Positions 50,495 to 59,436 of a DNA stretch of 64,000 nt are shown in pieces. The translations under genes and the position numbers were made by a program. The stretch is taken from assembly GCF_002866925.1 (NCBI RefSeq), contig NZ_PKUQ01000055.1:361422-425421 (forward strand), in the 5' to 3' direction. Within the stretch, counting starts at the first letter, position 1. Each line of letters starts with the position of its first letter. The stretch is from Cohaesibacter celericrescens (GTDB taxonomy: Bacteria > Pseudomonadota > Alphaproteobacteria > Rhizobiales > Cohaesibacteraceae). The notes under the pieces were generated by a model, which saw only the letters and a program-made list of their open reading frames with translations, made no database searches and was not told the DNA's origin.

Positions 50495-51900
50495 TGGCAA
50501 AAACAAATAAAATTTCGTTTCTGAATTCCATTGCCGCGCAATTGCTCATCTTGCTGGTTCTCGCATTTAGCGTGTTTATCGTCAGCCTGTTTGTAACAGT
50601 CTCCCTGACGCGCCGTGATTTTGTGGATCCACCAATTGCGGGCTTTACAGAACGACAAAAAGGCGTGGCAGAAATCTTGGCGCAAACACCGTTGCAAGAC
50701 CGGTTGAGACAATTGGATAGGCTGAAAAAACGCTATCCAGATGTCACTCTTGTTGTTCACTCTCAAACCTTTGAACTACCCGACGGACTTGCTTGGAACA
50801 ATGAACGCGACGATTTTATGTTTGGATCCGGACCACCCAGAGACCTTTGGCGAGGCCCCAAGCGGCCTGACAATCGTCCAGTAATCATAGAACCTTTCTC
50901 ATTTGCTCGTTCGATAGAGGAGTTGAAAGAGGAAAGCCCACTCAAGAAAGGGGACAGCAGGGTCAGGGCTACGCTCTATTTCCAAATGCCCGACGGGCAG
51001 GTTATCAGCAGCAGTAGAAAGATCAGATTACGCACACCACCCAATATGGCTGTCGACACGATTTCTTTTTTCGTCGTTATCTGCATGATCTTGTTGATGA
51101 TCTGGGCGATCTATTTCTTGATCATACCGATCCGTAGGCTGGCTCAAGTGACAGATAAGATTGGTAAGGACAATTCCGAACCGCAACTAGCAGCGGAAAC
51201 AGGCCCAAGCGAAGTCCGATTGGCAGCCCGTGCTCTGAATAAAATGCAAGATCGTATCCACCACTTGATTGAGGATAGAACCCGCATGCTCGCTGCTGTT
51301 GGGCATGACTTGCGCACACCAGTGACCCGCCTTCGATTGCGTGCCGACGTGATCGAACCCGATGATGTCAAAAACGCCTTTCTGCGCGATTTGGATATGA
51401 TGGACGGCCTGTTATCGCGTCTGATGATCTATTTCCGCAGGGGAGATGCCGGAGACGAGATGGCATCATGGGAACTGAGCAGTCTTATTGATAGCCTTGT
51501 CAGCGAATGGAGTGATTCAGGATACGACGTATCGATCATTGATATGGTTCCGGCCACCATTAAGGCACATCCGAATGAATTGCTGCGCATGGTCGATAAT
51601 TTGGTCGATAACGCCATCAAATATGCGGGGTCTTGTGCTCTACAATTGGTCCGTGACGAAACTCATGTTTGTCTCAAGGTTATTGATCACGGTCCCGGAA
51701 TTCCTCTCAAAGACAAGGCGTTGCTGCAAGAACCCTTTGCCCGCGGAGACAAAGCGCGCACCATGAATGAGACGTCCGGATTTGGCCTCGGGCTCGCCAT
51801 CGCTCTCAATGCAGCAGTCAATCATAATGCCGAGATGATTCTGGATGACACCCCCGGTGGCGGTCTGACCGTGGTGGTCCGTATCCCGTTGGCCGAATAA
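50494..51900 (+). CDS. Sensor histidine kinase (HAMP type)
   Basis: A 468-residue membrane kinase. First helix near residues 9-32, a periplasmic sensor region of about 150 residues with many Arg and Pro, second helix near 190-210, and a HAMP domain. The H-box is VGHDLRTPVTRLRLRAD (His 271); the N-box is MVDNLVDNAIKYA, with G-boxes DHGPGIP and GFGLGLAIA. It phosphorylates the regulator encoded immediately upstream. The periplasmic domain has no recognised ligand fold. Confidence 0.9.
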   Translation: MAKTNKISFLNSIAAQLLILLVLAFSVFIVSLFVTVSLTRRDFVDPPIAGFTERQKGVAEILAQTPLQDRLRQLDRLKKRYPDVTLVVHSQTFELPDGLAWNNERDDFMFGSGPPRDLWRGPKRPDNRPVIIEPFSFARSIEELKEESPLKKGDSRVRATLYFQMPDGQVISSSRKIRLRTPPNMAVDTISFFVVICMILLMIWAIYFLIIPIRRLAQVTDKIGKDNSEPQLAAETGPSEVRLAARALNKMQDRIHHLIEDRTRMLAAVGHDLRTPVTRLRLRADVIEPDDVKNAFLRDLDMMDGLLSRLMIYFRRGDAGDEMASWELSSLIDSLVSEWSDSGYDVSIIDMVPATIKAHPNELLRMVDNLVDNAIKYAGSCALQLVRDETHVCLKVIDHGPGIPLKDKALLQEPFARGDKARTMNETSGFGLGLAIALNAAVNHNAEMILDDTPGGGLTVVVRIPLAE

Positions 51901-51916
51901 TCTCAATTTTCAAGGG

Positions 51917-52384
51917 TTACATTTCCAATTTGCTGGTATGCTTGACTGCACGCAAAGTGAGTGTTGAGTTTACCCGCACCACACCGGGTAGGTTGGTCAA
52001 AATGTCATGGTGAATGCGTTCCAGATCCTCCGCATTGCGATAGACAATCCGCAATAAATAGTCATATTGCCCCGCCAGCAAATAGCAGTCCTGAATTTCA
52101 TTGATATGTTTGATTGCCCGTTCGAAACGGGCCAATGTTTCACGGCCTTGACCATCCAGCGTCACAAAAACGAAAGCGGCACCCGATAGCCCGCACGCTT
52201 TCATGTCGAGCTGCATATGGTAGCCGGCGATCAAGCCGCTCTCTTCCAGCAGTTTTACGCGCCGAAGGCAGGCCGATGGCGACAAGCTCACCTTTTCCGC
52301 CAGCTCTGCATTGGTCAGGCGACCATTTTCTTGCAGGAAATTGAGAATCGACCGATCGCGCCGATCAAGATTTGGCAGATTCAT
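51917..52384 (-). CDS. Lrp/AsnC family regulator, divergent from ald
   Basis: A 155-residue regulator with an N-terminal helix-turn-helix (DRRDRSILNFLQENGRLTNAELAEKVSLSPSACLRRVKLLEESGLIAGYH) and a RAM domain (YLLAGQYDYLLRIVYRNAEDLERIHHDIL). ATG 52384 starts the conserved protein; the open frame to 52492 only translates the operator array. Its position, divergent from alanine dehydrogenase, suggests it is the AldR-type regulator that responds to alanine. Leucine or another amino acid as effector cannot be excluded. Confidence 0.88.
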   Translation of the reverse strand: MNLPNLDRRDRSILNFLQENGRLTNAELAEKVSLSPSACLRRVKLLEESGLIAGYHMQLDMKACGLSGAAFVFVTLDGQGRETLARFERAIKHINEIQDCYLLAGQYDYLLRIVYRNAEDLERIHHDILTNLPGVVRVNSTLTLRAVKHTSKLEM

Positions 52385-52411
52385 GAAAATTCTAACTTTC
52401 TCGTATTTTGA

Positions 52412-52487
52412 GCAATAATATGCGAAATATAGACAAGCTTTGCAATAATATGCGAAATTTGGGTTGATTTGCAATGATTTTTCGCGA
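52412..52487. promoter_or_regulatory. Phased operator array between Lrp gene and ald
   Basis: GCAATAATATGCGAAAT occurs twice, identical over 17 bases, at 52412-52428 and 52442-52458, exactly 30 bases apart. A third, degenerate copy (GCAATGATTTTTCGCG) starts at 52471, 29 bases on. The spacing is close to three helical turns, so bound dimers would lie on one face of the DNA, as expected for Lrp-type octamers. Control of both the regulator and ald is inferred. Confidence 0.65.
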
Positions 52488-52635
52488 CACATTGCGTGAA
52501 TTTTGCTCCATCATTGAGTGATAATGCAATGCCTAAAAGCGTTTAATCGACGGACGGATTGCCTCTTTGGGGCCTTCCTGCCGGACGATAAAAAAAGAGC
52601 GCAAGGGCAGCAATCCCCAGAGAGAGTTATCATTT

Positions 52636-53754
52636 ATGCATATCGGATGTCCAAAAGAGATCAAGGATCATGAAGACCGTGTTGGTCTCGTGCCATCTTC
52701 CGTTGGTGAATTGACCGCCAATGGACACCAAGTCACAATCGAAACCCAAGCCGGTGCAGGCATCAATTGTACCGACGAAGATTATATCGCTGCTGGCGCG
52801 ACCATTGTAGATGGTCCTGACGAGATTTTTGCCAAAGCGGATATGATTGTCAAAGTCAAAGAGCCGCAAGCCGTTGAGCGCGCCAAATTGCGCAAAGGCC
52901 AAGTTCTTTTCACGTATCTTCATCTGGCCCCCGATGCCGTCCAGACCGATGACCTTATGAAATCCGGCGCCACATGCATTGCCTATGAGACCGTCACGGC
53001 AGCCAATAGTACCCTTCCGCTGTTGTTTCCCATGTCTGAGGTTGCAGGTCGTCTCGCACCCCAGGTTGGAGCTCAGGCGTTGGAAAACAACGGTGGCGGC
53101 ATGGGTGTTCTGCTCGGTGGCGTACCCGGTGTTGATGCTGCTGAAGTTGTGATCATCGGTGCTGGCGTTTCCGGTACAAATGCTGCGCGCATCGCGTTGG
53201 GTATGGGCGCATCCGTTACGATGGTTGATCGCAACACCGATGCTCTGCGAGCCGCTGTTGATCGTTTTGGCACCGCTGTGAAAACTGTTTATTCCAATAA
53301 AGGCAATATCGCCAGTCTGGTCAAAACAGCTGACATGGTCATTGGCACGGTCCTTGTCCCCGGTGCAGCTGCGCCCAAGCTGGTCACGCGTGAAATGATC
53401 AAAAGCATGCGCAATGGTTCGGTCGTTGTTGATGTCGCTATCGATCAGGGTGGTTGCTTTGAAACGTCAAAAGCAACCACACACTCCGACCCGACCTATG
53501 TTGTTGACGGCGTTGTACACTATTGCGTGGCCAACATGCCCGGCTGTGTTGCGCGCACTTCAACATTTGCCTTGAACAACGCAACACTGCCTTTCACCTT
53601 GTCTCTGGCTAACAAAGGCTGGGTGCAGGCGCTCAAAGACAATGTCCATCTGCGGAATGGCCTGAATGTGCATGAAGGCCAAATCACTTACGAAGCCGTG
53701 GCGAACGACCTTGGCCATGACTATGTGTCCCCCGAAAGCATTCTGGGACTGTAA
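52636..53754 (+). CDS. ald: Alanine dehydrogenase
   Basis: A 372-residue NAD-dependent enzyme, interconverting L-alanine and pyruvate plus ammonia; this length is standard. Motifs: GCPKEIKDHEDRVGLVPSSVGEL, KVKEPQAVE (catalytic Lys), LFTYLHLAPD (catalytic His), the dinucleotide loop VVIIGAGVSGTNAARIALGMGA, and DVAIDQGGCFETS. ATG 52636 has a GAGAG element upstream. It is regulated, by inference, by the divergent Lrp-type protein through the array at 52412. Confidence 0.95.
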   Translation: MHIGCPKEIKDHEDRVGLVPSSVGELTANGHQVTIETQAGAGINCTDEDYIAAGATIVDGPDEIFAKADMIVKVKEPQAVERAKLRKGQVLFTYLHLAPDAVQTDDLMKSGATCIAYETVTAANSTLPLLFPMSEVAGRLAPQVGAQALENNGGGMGVLLGGVPGVDAAEVVIIGAGVSGTNAARIALGMGASVTMVDRNTDALRAAVDRFGTAVKTVYSNKGNIASLVKTADMVIGTVLVPGAAAPKLVTREMIKSMRNGSVVVDVAIDQGGCFETSKATTHSDPTYVVDGVVHYCVANMPGCVARTSTFALNNATLPFTLSLANKGWVQALKDNVHLRNGLNVHEGQITYEAVANDLGHDYVSPESILGL

Positions 53755-53813
53755 TTCTCCTTCAGTGAGGGGGAGGACGGCACACCTCTTCCTCAACAGA
53801 ACCAGACATGCGG

Positions 53814-53845
53814 AAAAGCTCGGTTTTTCAAAACCGGGCTTTTTC
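53814..53845 (+). terminator. Intrinsic terminator of ald
   Basis: AAAGCTCGGTTTT pairs with AAAACCGGGCTTT (one G-T pair), followed by TTC and further Ts. It lies about 60 bases after the ald stop. Confidence 0.75.
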
Positions 53846-53884
53846 TTTGTGCAATTGGGATATTATATCTAGGACAAATAGGGA

Positions 53885-54349
53885 TTAGGCCGTTTTGCAA
53901 GCAGCAGCAAAAGCCTGACAAAAGATCTCGTCCCATCCTAGTTCGTAGCCATCGCGCATCACTTGCGCCAGCGCGCCATAGCTCTCCCAACCACTATGCA
54001 TCAATTTGACCAATGTCTGTTGATCGCCCATTTCGATGAAGCTAACCACCAGATGAGTTGCATGGTCTTCAGGCTGGCCCATATGAAATTTCATCGCAAT
54101 AGAGCTGGGTGGATCACAATCTAGGAAATGACCCCACACATGTCGCGTGCCGTCAGCAGCAATTTCAACAATCGCACCACCATCTACAGGATCTGTTTCA
54201 AGGGCCTTGGCAGCAACACCATCGGAATGAAAAGAAATCGAACGGCTTGCAAGTGGCCACCAATCTCCCATGTTTTCAGTGAAAAGCTGATAGGCAGTCA
54301 CGCTGTCCACCGGCACTTCAATCACTTTGACAATTGGCTTGAGCATCAT
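53885..54349 (-). CDS. SRPBCC (AHSA1-like) family protein
   Basis: A 154-residue START-fold protein of the AHSA1/activator group: KVIEVPVDSVTAYQLFTENMGDWWPLASRSISF at the start, VWGHFLDCDPPSSIAMKFHMGQPEDHATHLVVSFIEMGDQQTLVKLMHSGWESYG in the middle. Family proteins bind hydrophobic ligands or act as polyketide-cyclase-like enzymes. The ligand is unknown. It is convergent with ald. Confidence 0.8.
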   Translation of the reverse strand: MMLKPIVKVIEVPVDSVTAYQLFTENMGDWWPLASRSISFHSDGVAAKALETDPVDGGAIVEIAADGTRHVWGHFLDCDPPSSIAMKFHMGQPEDHATHLVVSFIEMGDQQTLVKLMHSGWESYGALAQVMRDGYELGWDEIFCQAFAAACKTA

Positions 54350-54527
54350 CGTCCCTCAGAATCGGTGTCTGCTTAAGATCACATAAGAATAGCGATCCCC
54401 CTTCAGATTCACAACAATTCGATAGACGGCCGCATTATCCCCAATCTCAAGCACCCAAGAGGCAAGGAAAAATGATTGCCACGATGCCCTCGTACTGTTG
54501 CCGACAACCATCGGGCGGTATGCGAGC

Positions 54528-54842
54528 CTAGGCCGGGTCTTGGGACTTCTTGCGATGGCGGGTCATCAACGGTCTGGTGGTTTTTAGAACGCGACTAAAG
54601 GTGTTTCCCGTGCGCTCTTCAACCCACGAAATGGCATAATCAAGCCAATCTAGTTTTTTCCTTAGCCGACGCACCCAGCGACGGCCTGTGCGGCTGTTGG
54701 CGATAATCAGAAAGGCGCCGAGGCTGAGGAGGGGAACGCCTGTCGGAATAGGCAGCCAGATCGTAGCCAAGCCAACGGTCAGACAAAGAATGGAAAATCC
54801 AACGATGGCCCAGTGCTTGAAGTTGGCGATCACGAAAAACAA
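54528..54842 (-). CDS. Small membrane protein, copy 1 of a paralogous pair
   Basis: A 104-residue protein with an N-terminal hydrophobic region (VIANFKHWAIVGFSILCLTVGLATIWLPIPTGVPLLSLGAFLIIANS), probably two helices, then a basic tail. The sequence NSRTGRRWVRRLR after the second helix and the KTTRPL segment are shared with the protein at 54961-55266. The general pattern recalls PGPGW/DUF454-type small membrane proteins. Function unknown. Confidence 0.65.
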   Translation of the reverse strand: MFFVIANFKHWAIVGFSILCLTVGLATIWLPIPTGVPLLSLGAFLIIANSRTGRRWVRRLRKKLDWLDYAISWVEERTGNTFSRVLKTTRPLMTRHRKKSQDPA

Positions 54843-54960
54843 TCCTTTTTGATTGCTGCCTTAACGGCAGATCCCACCATGAGATTTCTTCGATAGACGC
54901 ATTATGTAACAAAAGCACGACAGCGCGAGCACAAGAGGCATCAACCTTCAGCTATCAAAT

Positions 54961-55266
54961 CTATGGTTGAAGGCTTTGAGCGCGATGTTTTAAGCGATAT
55001 TCCAGTGGTCGAGTGGTCCGCAATACGCGCACCATTTTCGCCTGACTACGACTTTCAAACCAAGCCATACGATTGTCGACAAAAGCAAACCGCCTGCGCA
55101 CACCACGCACAAAATTTCGACCCGTACGGCTGTTGGTAATCAGCAGTACGGTCGCGAACATCATCAGGATTGCTCCAATAGGAAAGGGTGTCCATACCGA
55201 CGCTAAGCCGATAAAAAACAGCAAAATGGCAGCGGCTATAATGAGCCAGCGTTTGATATGGGCCAT
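54961..55266 (-). CDS. Small membrane protein, copy 2 of a paralogous pair
   Basis: A 101-residue protein with two hydrophobic segments (WLIIAAAILLFFIGLASVWTPFPIGAILMMFATVLLITNS), then NSRTGRNFVRGVRRRF and VRVLRTTRPLEYRLKHR. It aligns along its length with the next gene on the same strand (54528-54842), so the two are a tandem duplication that has diverged. Function unknown. Confidence 0.65.
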   Translation of the reverse strand: MAHIKRWLIIAAAILLFFIGLASVWTPFPIGAILMMFATVLLITNSRTGRNFVRGVRRRFAFVDNRMAWFESRSQAKMVRVLRTTRPLEYRLKHRAQSLQP

Positions 55267-55405
55267 AAGGCGGCGTCCCTTTCAGAACAAAATGAGCAAT
55301 ATTTCTCATCACCCCTATTTAGGGTGTAGGACAGAGCGATCAAGGTTTAGCATAGAACTATGACGCTTGAAGGGCAGCAACTAAGGACCAGCAAAGCGAA
55401 AAATG

Positions 55406-56644
55406 CTATTTTCGAAGCACGGCAATACACTCCACATGGGGAGAAAAGAGAAACTGATCCACTGGTGTAACGCTCTCGAGCTTGTAACCCCCATCTACCA
55501 AGATGCGTAAATCACGAGCCAAAGTGCCCGGGTTGCAAGACACAGCAACGACGACGGGCACAGCAGACTTGGCAATTTCTTCTGCTTGTGCTTTTGAGCC
55601 AATTCTTGGAGGATCAAACACCAGTGCGCCAAATTTTTTCATTTCAGCAGCCAGCACGGGGCGACGGAAAAGATCGCGCCGCTCCATCTTTATGCCTTTG
55701 AGGTTGGTGCCAAAGCGCCAGCCGCGTTCGAGTGCCTTTACGGCTGCCTCGTCGCCTTCTAGCGCCCATACCTGCGCTTTTTTTGCCAGTCTGAGGGCAA
55801 AGGTGCCCGAGCCGCAGAAAAGGTCAATAACCCGCTTGGCATCCCCCACGGCATCCATGACCCGTTGGGCCATCGCGATCTCTGCGCTTTCATCCGCTTG
55901 CACAAAGGCACCCGGAGGTGGGCTCACTTGCGCGGCGCCCATTGGTAACAAGGGCGGGCGGCGTTCGAGCAACACTTCACCATTCGCCGACAGACGTGCC
56001 AAATCCAGCGTTTCCGCCGCTTCGACTGCTTTGAGATAATCCGGCCCGCCATACAGGTCTTTGACGCCTTCCAATCCGACATCAACGCCGGATTCAGTGG
56101 CCAGCAGTGTGACGCGCACCTCGTCTTTTTTATTCATGAAAAGAGGCAAGAAACCCGCCAACTTAGGAAGAAGGTTTGATAGGGCAGGAACCAGCAATGG
56201 ACATTTATCAACGTCAACAATGCGATTTGATTTCACTTCATGATAGCCGAACAACAACCGGCGGCCCATCAAGCGGGCGCTCAAAACTGCGCGCCGTCTT
56301 CCACCCACTTTGGTAGTAATCATAGGCCCAATGGATGTGCCGTCCAATCCTCGTGACGCCAAGGCATCAACCACCATGTCTCGCTTCCATGCCGTATAGG
56401 GCTCAGGTGCCAAATGTTGCATCGAGCAGCCACCGCAAGTTTGAAACAACGAACAAACGGGTTCAATCCTGTCTAGGGAAGGGATCACGACCTGTTTGAG
56501 CTCGCCTCGTTCACCCGAAGGTTCGACAAGAATTGTTTCTCCAGCCAAAGCAAAGGGGACATAAAGGCTTTTTCCATTGTGATACGCAATGCCATCGCCT
56601 TTAGCACCAAGCTTGTCTACGATCATTTCAACTGGATCTGTCAC
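55406..56644 (-). CDS. rlmD: 23S rRNA (uracil-5)-methyltransferase (RlmD/RumA type)
   Basis: A 412-residue class I RNA m5U methyltransferase. An N-terminal TRAM-like domain precedes the 4Fe-4S cysteines C64, C70 and C73 (CSLFQTCGGC) and a fourth near 148. The SAM site is VIDLFCGSGTFALRLA, DPPRIG follows, and the catalytic cysteine is in VAVSCNPGTLARDL. The Fe-S cluster favours RlmD (m5U1939 in E. coli numbering) over TrmA. It is a single leftward gene. Confidence 0.9.
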   Translation of the reverse strand: MTDPVEMIVDKLGAKGDGIAYHNGKSLYVPFALAGETILVEPSGERGELKQVVIPSLDRIEPVCSLFQTCGGCSMQHLAPEPYTAWKRDMVVDALASRGLDGTSIGPMITTKVGGRRRAVLSARLMGRRLLFGYHEVKSNRIVDVDKCPLLVPALSNLLPKLAGFLPLFMNKKDEVRVTLLATESGVDVGLEGVKDLYGGPDYLKAVEAAETLDLARLSANGEVLLERRPPLLPMGAAQVSPPPGAFVQADESAEIAMAQRVMDAVGDAKRVIDLFCGSGTFALRLAKKAQVWALEGDEAAVKALERGWRFGTNLKGIKMERRDLFRRPVLAAEMKKFGALVFDPPRIGSKAQAEEIAKSAVPVVVAVSCNPGTLARDLRILVDGGYKLESVTPVDQFLFSPHVECIAVLRK

Positions 56645-57119
56645 TTACGTCCTGTCTTTCTGGAAGCTTTTGTCGATGCAAAAACGGCAACATCACCATT
56701 CTTGACTCGCCCACATTATGTGTGAATCGTGGCGCAGCTTCTTGTTGTTGCGTTGTAGCAGGCTATCGGGTTGTTGCAAACTCTGAGGCAGCCGGATGGT
56801 CAAAAATACATATACTGTTGCATTGGGGGAGAAGTCTATTGTTTTCAAATGTTTGCTATTGCTTTTGTCTGCTATGAGCTTTGTTCTTCCCAAACCGGCG
56901 CTGATGTCAGATCTCATATACCGCAAATGAGCGGAAGAGGTGGCTCATCGCGCTATCGTTGTAGTTTATTTTTATCGAGCTTTTTACGCTAAGTTTACCC
57001 CGGTGTGCTACCGTAAGCGGAGTTCCCCATATGCACGTTTAGTGAGTCTCCCCATTCTGTGGGCGGAGATGGCGTTGTGTATGGAATGTGGTTCCAACAG
57101 CTTAAATATGGAGTGTGCT
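56645..57119. other. Intergenic region with one weak small open frame
   Basis: A 475-base gap between divergent rlmD and the second FecR gene. ATG 56796 to TGA 56928 encodes 44 residues with a hydrophobic core (FKCLLLLLSAMSFVLPKPAL) resembling a signal peptide, but without a matching ribosome site. No strong hairpin or promoter consensus is visible. The frames that run into the FecR gene from 56940 are probably not translated. Confidence 0.3.
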
Positions 57120-58055
57120 GTGCGTTTATTCTTGGCCGCAATTCTTACAGCCTATCTTTCCTTTGTGACGGTGGCATTGGCTCAGAATGCGGATGAACCG
57201 TTCGAGCATATCTGGACCGTCGGTAAAGTCACAGGCACAGCATGGATTATATCTGAAAATCAGGAAAAAATTCAGGTTGAAGAAAATCACAGGTTCGGCC
57301 CTGGCCAGACCTTGATCACCAGTTCTCGCACCCGTGTTCAGCTGAAGCGCAAAGACGAACGTATTCAGGTTGGGTCCGGCTCCACCTTGTCCTTACCTCT
57401 CGCAGAGACCTTGGAAGCAGGAAAAACCGTCATAACTCAGAAACGCGGTACGCTTCACCTTGTTGTCAGCAAGAGGGATGCGCCGCATTTTTCAGTCCAG
57501 ACGCCTTTTATGGTGGCGGCTGTGAAAGGGACCCAATTTACAGTGTCTATAGGGGCTTCCAGTACTGAGGTGCGTGTGCAAGAAGGCTCAGTTGAAGTCA
57601 AAAATAAATATGCAGACCAAATCGAATATGTAGGCGCAGGACAAGCGGTTGCAATGAATATCGCACAACTGTCGGACGTGTCTGGTGCATCGCCAACAAA
57701 TGCTGTCGTTCGCATGGTCTTCTTGGATCGCGATGATGTTTTTCCAGATTCCGTTGACCAGCCTACTCGCGAAAGAGGTAATATGCAGGAGTGGGAAAAT
57801 CAGGATAGAGGTGGAGGCCTGATGGGCTTTTTGGCCGGCGTTGCATCTCAAGGCATGATGTATGCCAAGTATGGTGTGGATGGTGTGATCAACGCCACTC
57901 TTGCGGTGTTACAGCCAATATTGGAGTTCTTTGGTGCGAAAATTGAGTATGATGGTCTTCGCCGTTGGGTTGGACTGATCTTTGCCGCGGTCGCTGTCGG
58001 GCTCGTCATCGGCTTCGGTGCCGCCTATATTGCTGTCCGCCGTAAAGGTGCCTAG
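57120..58055 (+). CDS. FecR-domain protein with C-terminal membrane anchor
   Basis: A 311-residue paralogue of the protein at 15579-16622. Signal peptide (VRLFLAAILTAYLSFVTVALA/QNADEP), then a FecR domain: GKVTGTAWIISENQEKIQVEE, PGQTLITSSRTRVQLKRKDERIQVGSGSTLSLP, LHLVVSKRDAPHFSVQTPFMVAAVKGTQFTVSIG, TEVRVQEGSVEVK. Unlike the first, it lacks a serine tail and ends in a hydrophobic region (WVGLIFAAVAVGLVIGFGAAYIAVRR) that should anchor it. GTG 57120 has GGAG 6 bases upstream. No sigma factor or TonB receptor is adjacent. Confidence 0.75.
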   Translation: MRLFLAAILTAYLSFVTVALAQNADEPFEHIWTVGKVTGTAWIISENQEKIQVEENHRFGPGQTLITSSRTRVQLKRKDERIQVGSGSTLSLPLAETLEAGKTVITQKRGTLHLVVSKRDAPHFSVQTPFMVAAVKGTQFTVSIGASSTEVRVQEGSVEVKNKYADQIEYVGAGQAVAMNIAQLSDVSGASPTNAVVRMVFLDRDDVFPDSVDQPTRERGNMQEWENQDRGGGLMGFLAGVASQGMMYAKYGVDGVINATLAVLQPILEFFGAKIEYDGLRRWVGLIFAAVAVGLVIGFGAAYIAVRRKGA

Positions 58056-58080
58056 TCTGATCAGTGAGACATTCATACAC

Positions 58081-58117
58081 AAAAGCCCGCGCTGGATATT
58101 TCCAGCGCGGGCTTTTT
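58081..58117. terminator. Bidirectional intrinsic terminator
   Basis: AAAAGCCCGCGCTGGA pairs with TCCAGCGCGGGCTTTT, with T-runs on both strands. It lies between the convergent FecR and purD genes and can serve both. Confidence 0.9.
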
Positions 58118-58140
58118 AGGTTTGCAATATTCAGCAAGTG

Positions 58141-59436
58141 CTATTTTGCGTTTTGCTCTCTAGCAACCGCGCGCCATCCGATATCACGCCGACAGAACCC
58201 GTTGTCCCAACGAATGGCGTCAACGGCTTCATAAGCCAAGCGTTGCGCTTGAGAAACATTTTTTCCTCGTGCGCATACATTGAGCACCCGACCGCCGGTC
58301 GCTACCAGTTTCCCATCTTTTTTTGCGGTGCCTGCATGGAAGATTGTCACGCCATCGATGGCTTGGGCTACGCTAAGGTCGTCAATCACAGTGCCCTTTT
58401 CATAAGAACCGGGATAGCCTTTTGAAGCCAGAACCACATTCATCACCACATCATCAGACCATTGAGCCTCAACACCCTTCAAGGTGCCTCGGCTTGCAGA
58501 CAGCAACAGCTCCAGCAGGTCGCTTTCAAGGCGCATCATCAGGGTCTGGCACTCAGGATCTCCAAAGCGGACGTTATATTCGATAAGTTCTGGTCCCTTT
58601 TGAGTAATCATTAAGCCGACAAACAAAATACCCGAGAAAGGCGCGCCACGGCTGGCCATGCCCTTCAGGGTTGGGCGGACAATGCTTTCCATTACCCGTT
58701 CGGTCATGGCATCATCCATAATGGGCGCTGGACTGTAGGCGCCCATACCGCCCGTGTTGGGGCCGGTATCGCCTTCGCCTACTGGCTTATGGTCTTGCGC
58801 CGAAGCCAAATGCAGTGCGGTCTCGCCATCACACAGCGCAAAGAGGCTGGCTTCTTCGCCTTGTAAAAAGGCCTCAATCACCACTTCGGCACCTGCATCC
58901 CCAAAAGCCCCGTCAAAACAATCCTTGACCGCAGCGATCGCCTCATCGTCGCTCATGGCGACCGTCACGCCCTTGCCTGCGGCCAGACCATCTGCTTTGA
59001 TGACAATCGGAGCAGGGTGGCTAGACAAATACTCAAGTGCCGCGTCGCAATTTGTAAAGCGTGCGTAAGCTGCGGTCGGGATATCAAACTCAGCACAAAG
59101 ATCTTTGGTGTAACCCTTGGACCCTTCCAGTTGGGAAGCCTCGCGCGATGGACCGAAGGCCTCAATACCAGCCGCAGTAAGGCTGTCTACCAAGCCGTCC
59201 ACAAGCGGAGCCTCTGGGCCAACGATGACAAAATCAATGGCATTGGATTGGCAAAAGGCAATGACAGCAGCATGATCGCTCTCGCTCACCTCTGCTTTTT
59301 CAGCCATCTGCCAAAGGCCAGCATTGCCCGGTGCAACATACAGTTTGCCAAGCCGGGGGGACTTTTTCAGGCCGTAGGCGAGGGCGTGTTCCCGTCCACC
59401 AGAACCAATGAGTAAAATATTGAGGCGATCAGACAT
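58141..59436 (-). CDS. purD: Phosphoribosylamine-glycine ligase
   Basis: A 431-residue ATP-grasp enzyme, the second step of purine synthesis (GAR synthetase). Motifs: LLIGSGGREHALAYGLKKSP, VVGPEAPLVDGLVDSL, GLAAGKGVTVA, DHKPVGEGDTGPNTGGMGAYSP, and EYNVRFGDPECQTLMMRLESDLLELL. ATG 59436 follows AAGGTGG at a good distance; a GTG three codons earlier is possible. It is convergent with the FecR gene. Confidence 0.95.
   Translation of the reverse strand: MSDRLNILLIGSGGREHALAYGLKKSPRLGKLYVAPGNAGLWQMAEKAEVSESDHAAVIAFCQSNAIDFVIVGPEAPLVDGLVDSLTAAGIEAFGPSREASQLEGSKGYTKDLCAEFDIPTAAYARFTNCDAALEYLSSHPAPIVIKADGLAAGKGVTVAMSDDEAIAAVKDCFDGAFGDAGAEVVIEAFLQGEEASLFALCDGETALHLASAQDHKPVGEGDTGPNTGGMGAYSPAPIMDDAMTERVMESIVRPTLKGMASRGAPFSGILFVGLMITQKGPELIEYNVRFGDPECQTLMMRLESDLLELLLSASRGTLKGVEAQWSDDVVMNVVLASKGYPGSYEKGTVIDDLSVAQAIDGVTIFHAGTAKKDGKLVATGGRVLNVCARGKNVSQAQRLAYEAVDAIRWDNGFCRRDIGWRAVAREQNAK

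Noticed and set aside
52385..52492. N-terminal extension of the Lrp-type protein with a repeated FAYYC pattern
   Set aside because: The repeated residues are only the translation of the DNA operator repeats; the conserved protein starts at 52384.
56940..57119. Sixty-residue N-terminal extension of the second FecR protein
   Set aside because: It would place the signal peptide internally; GTG 57120 with GGAG starts exactly at the signal peptide.
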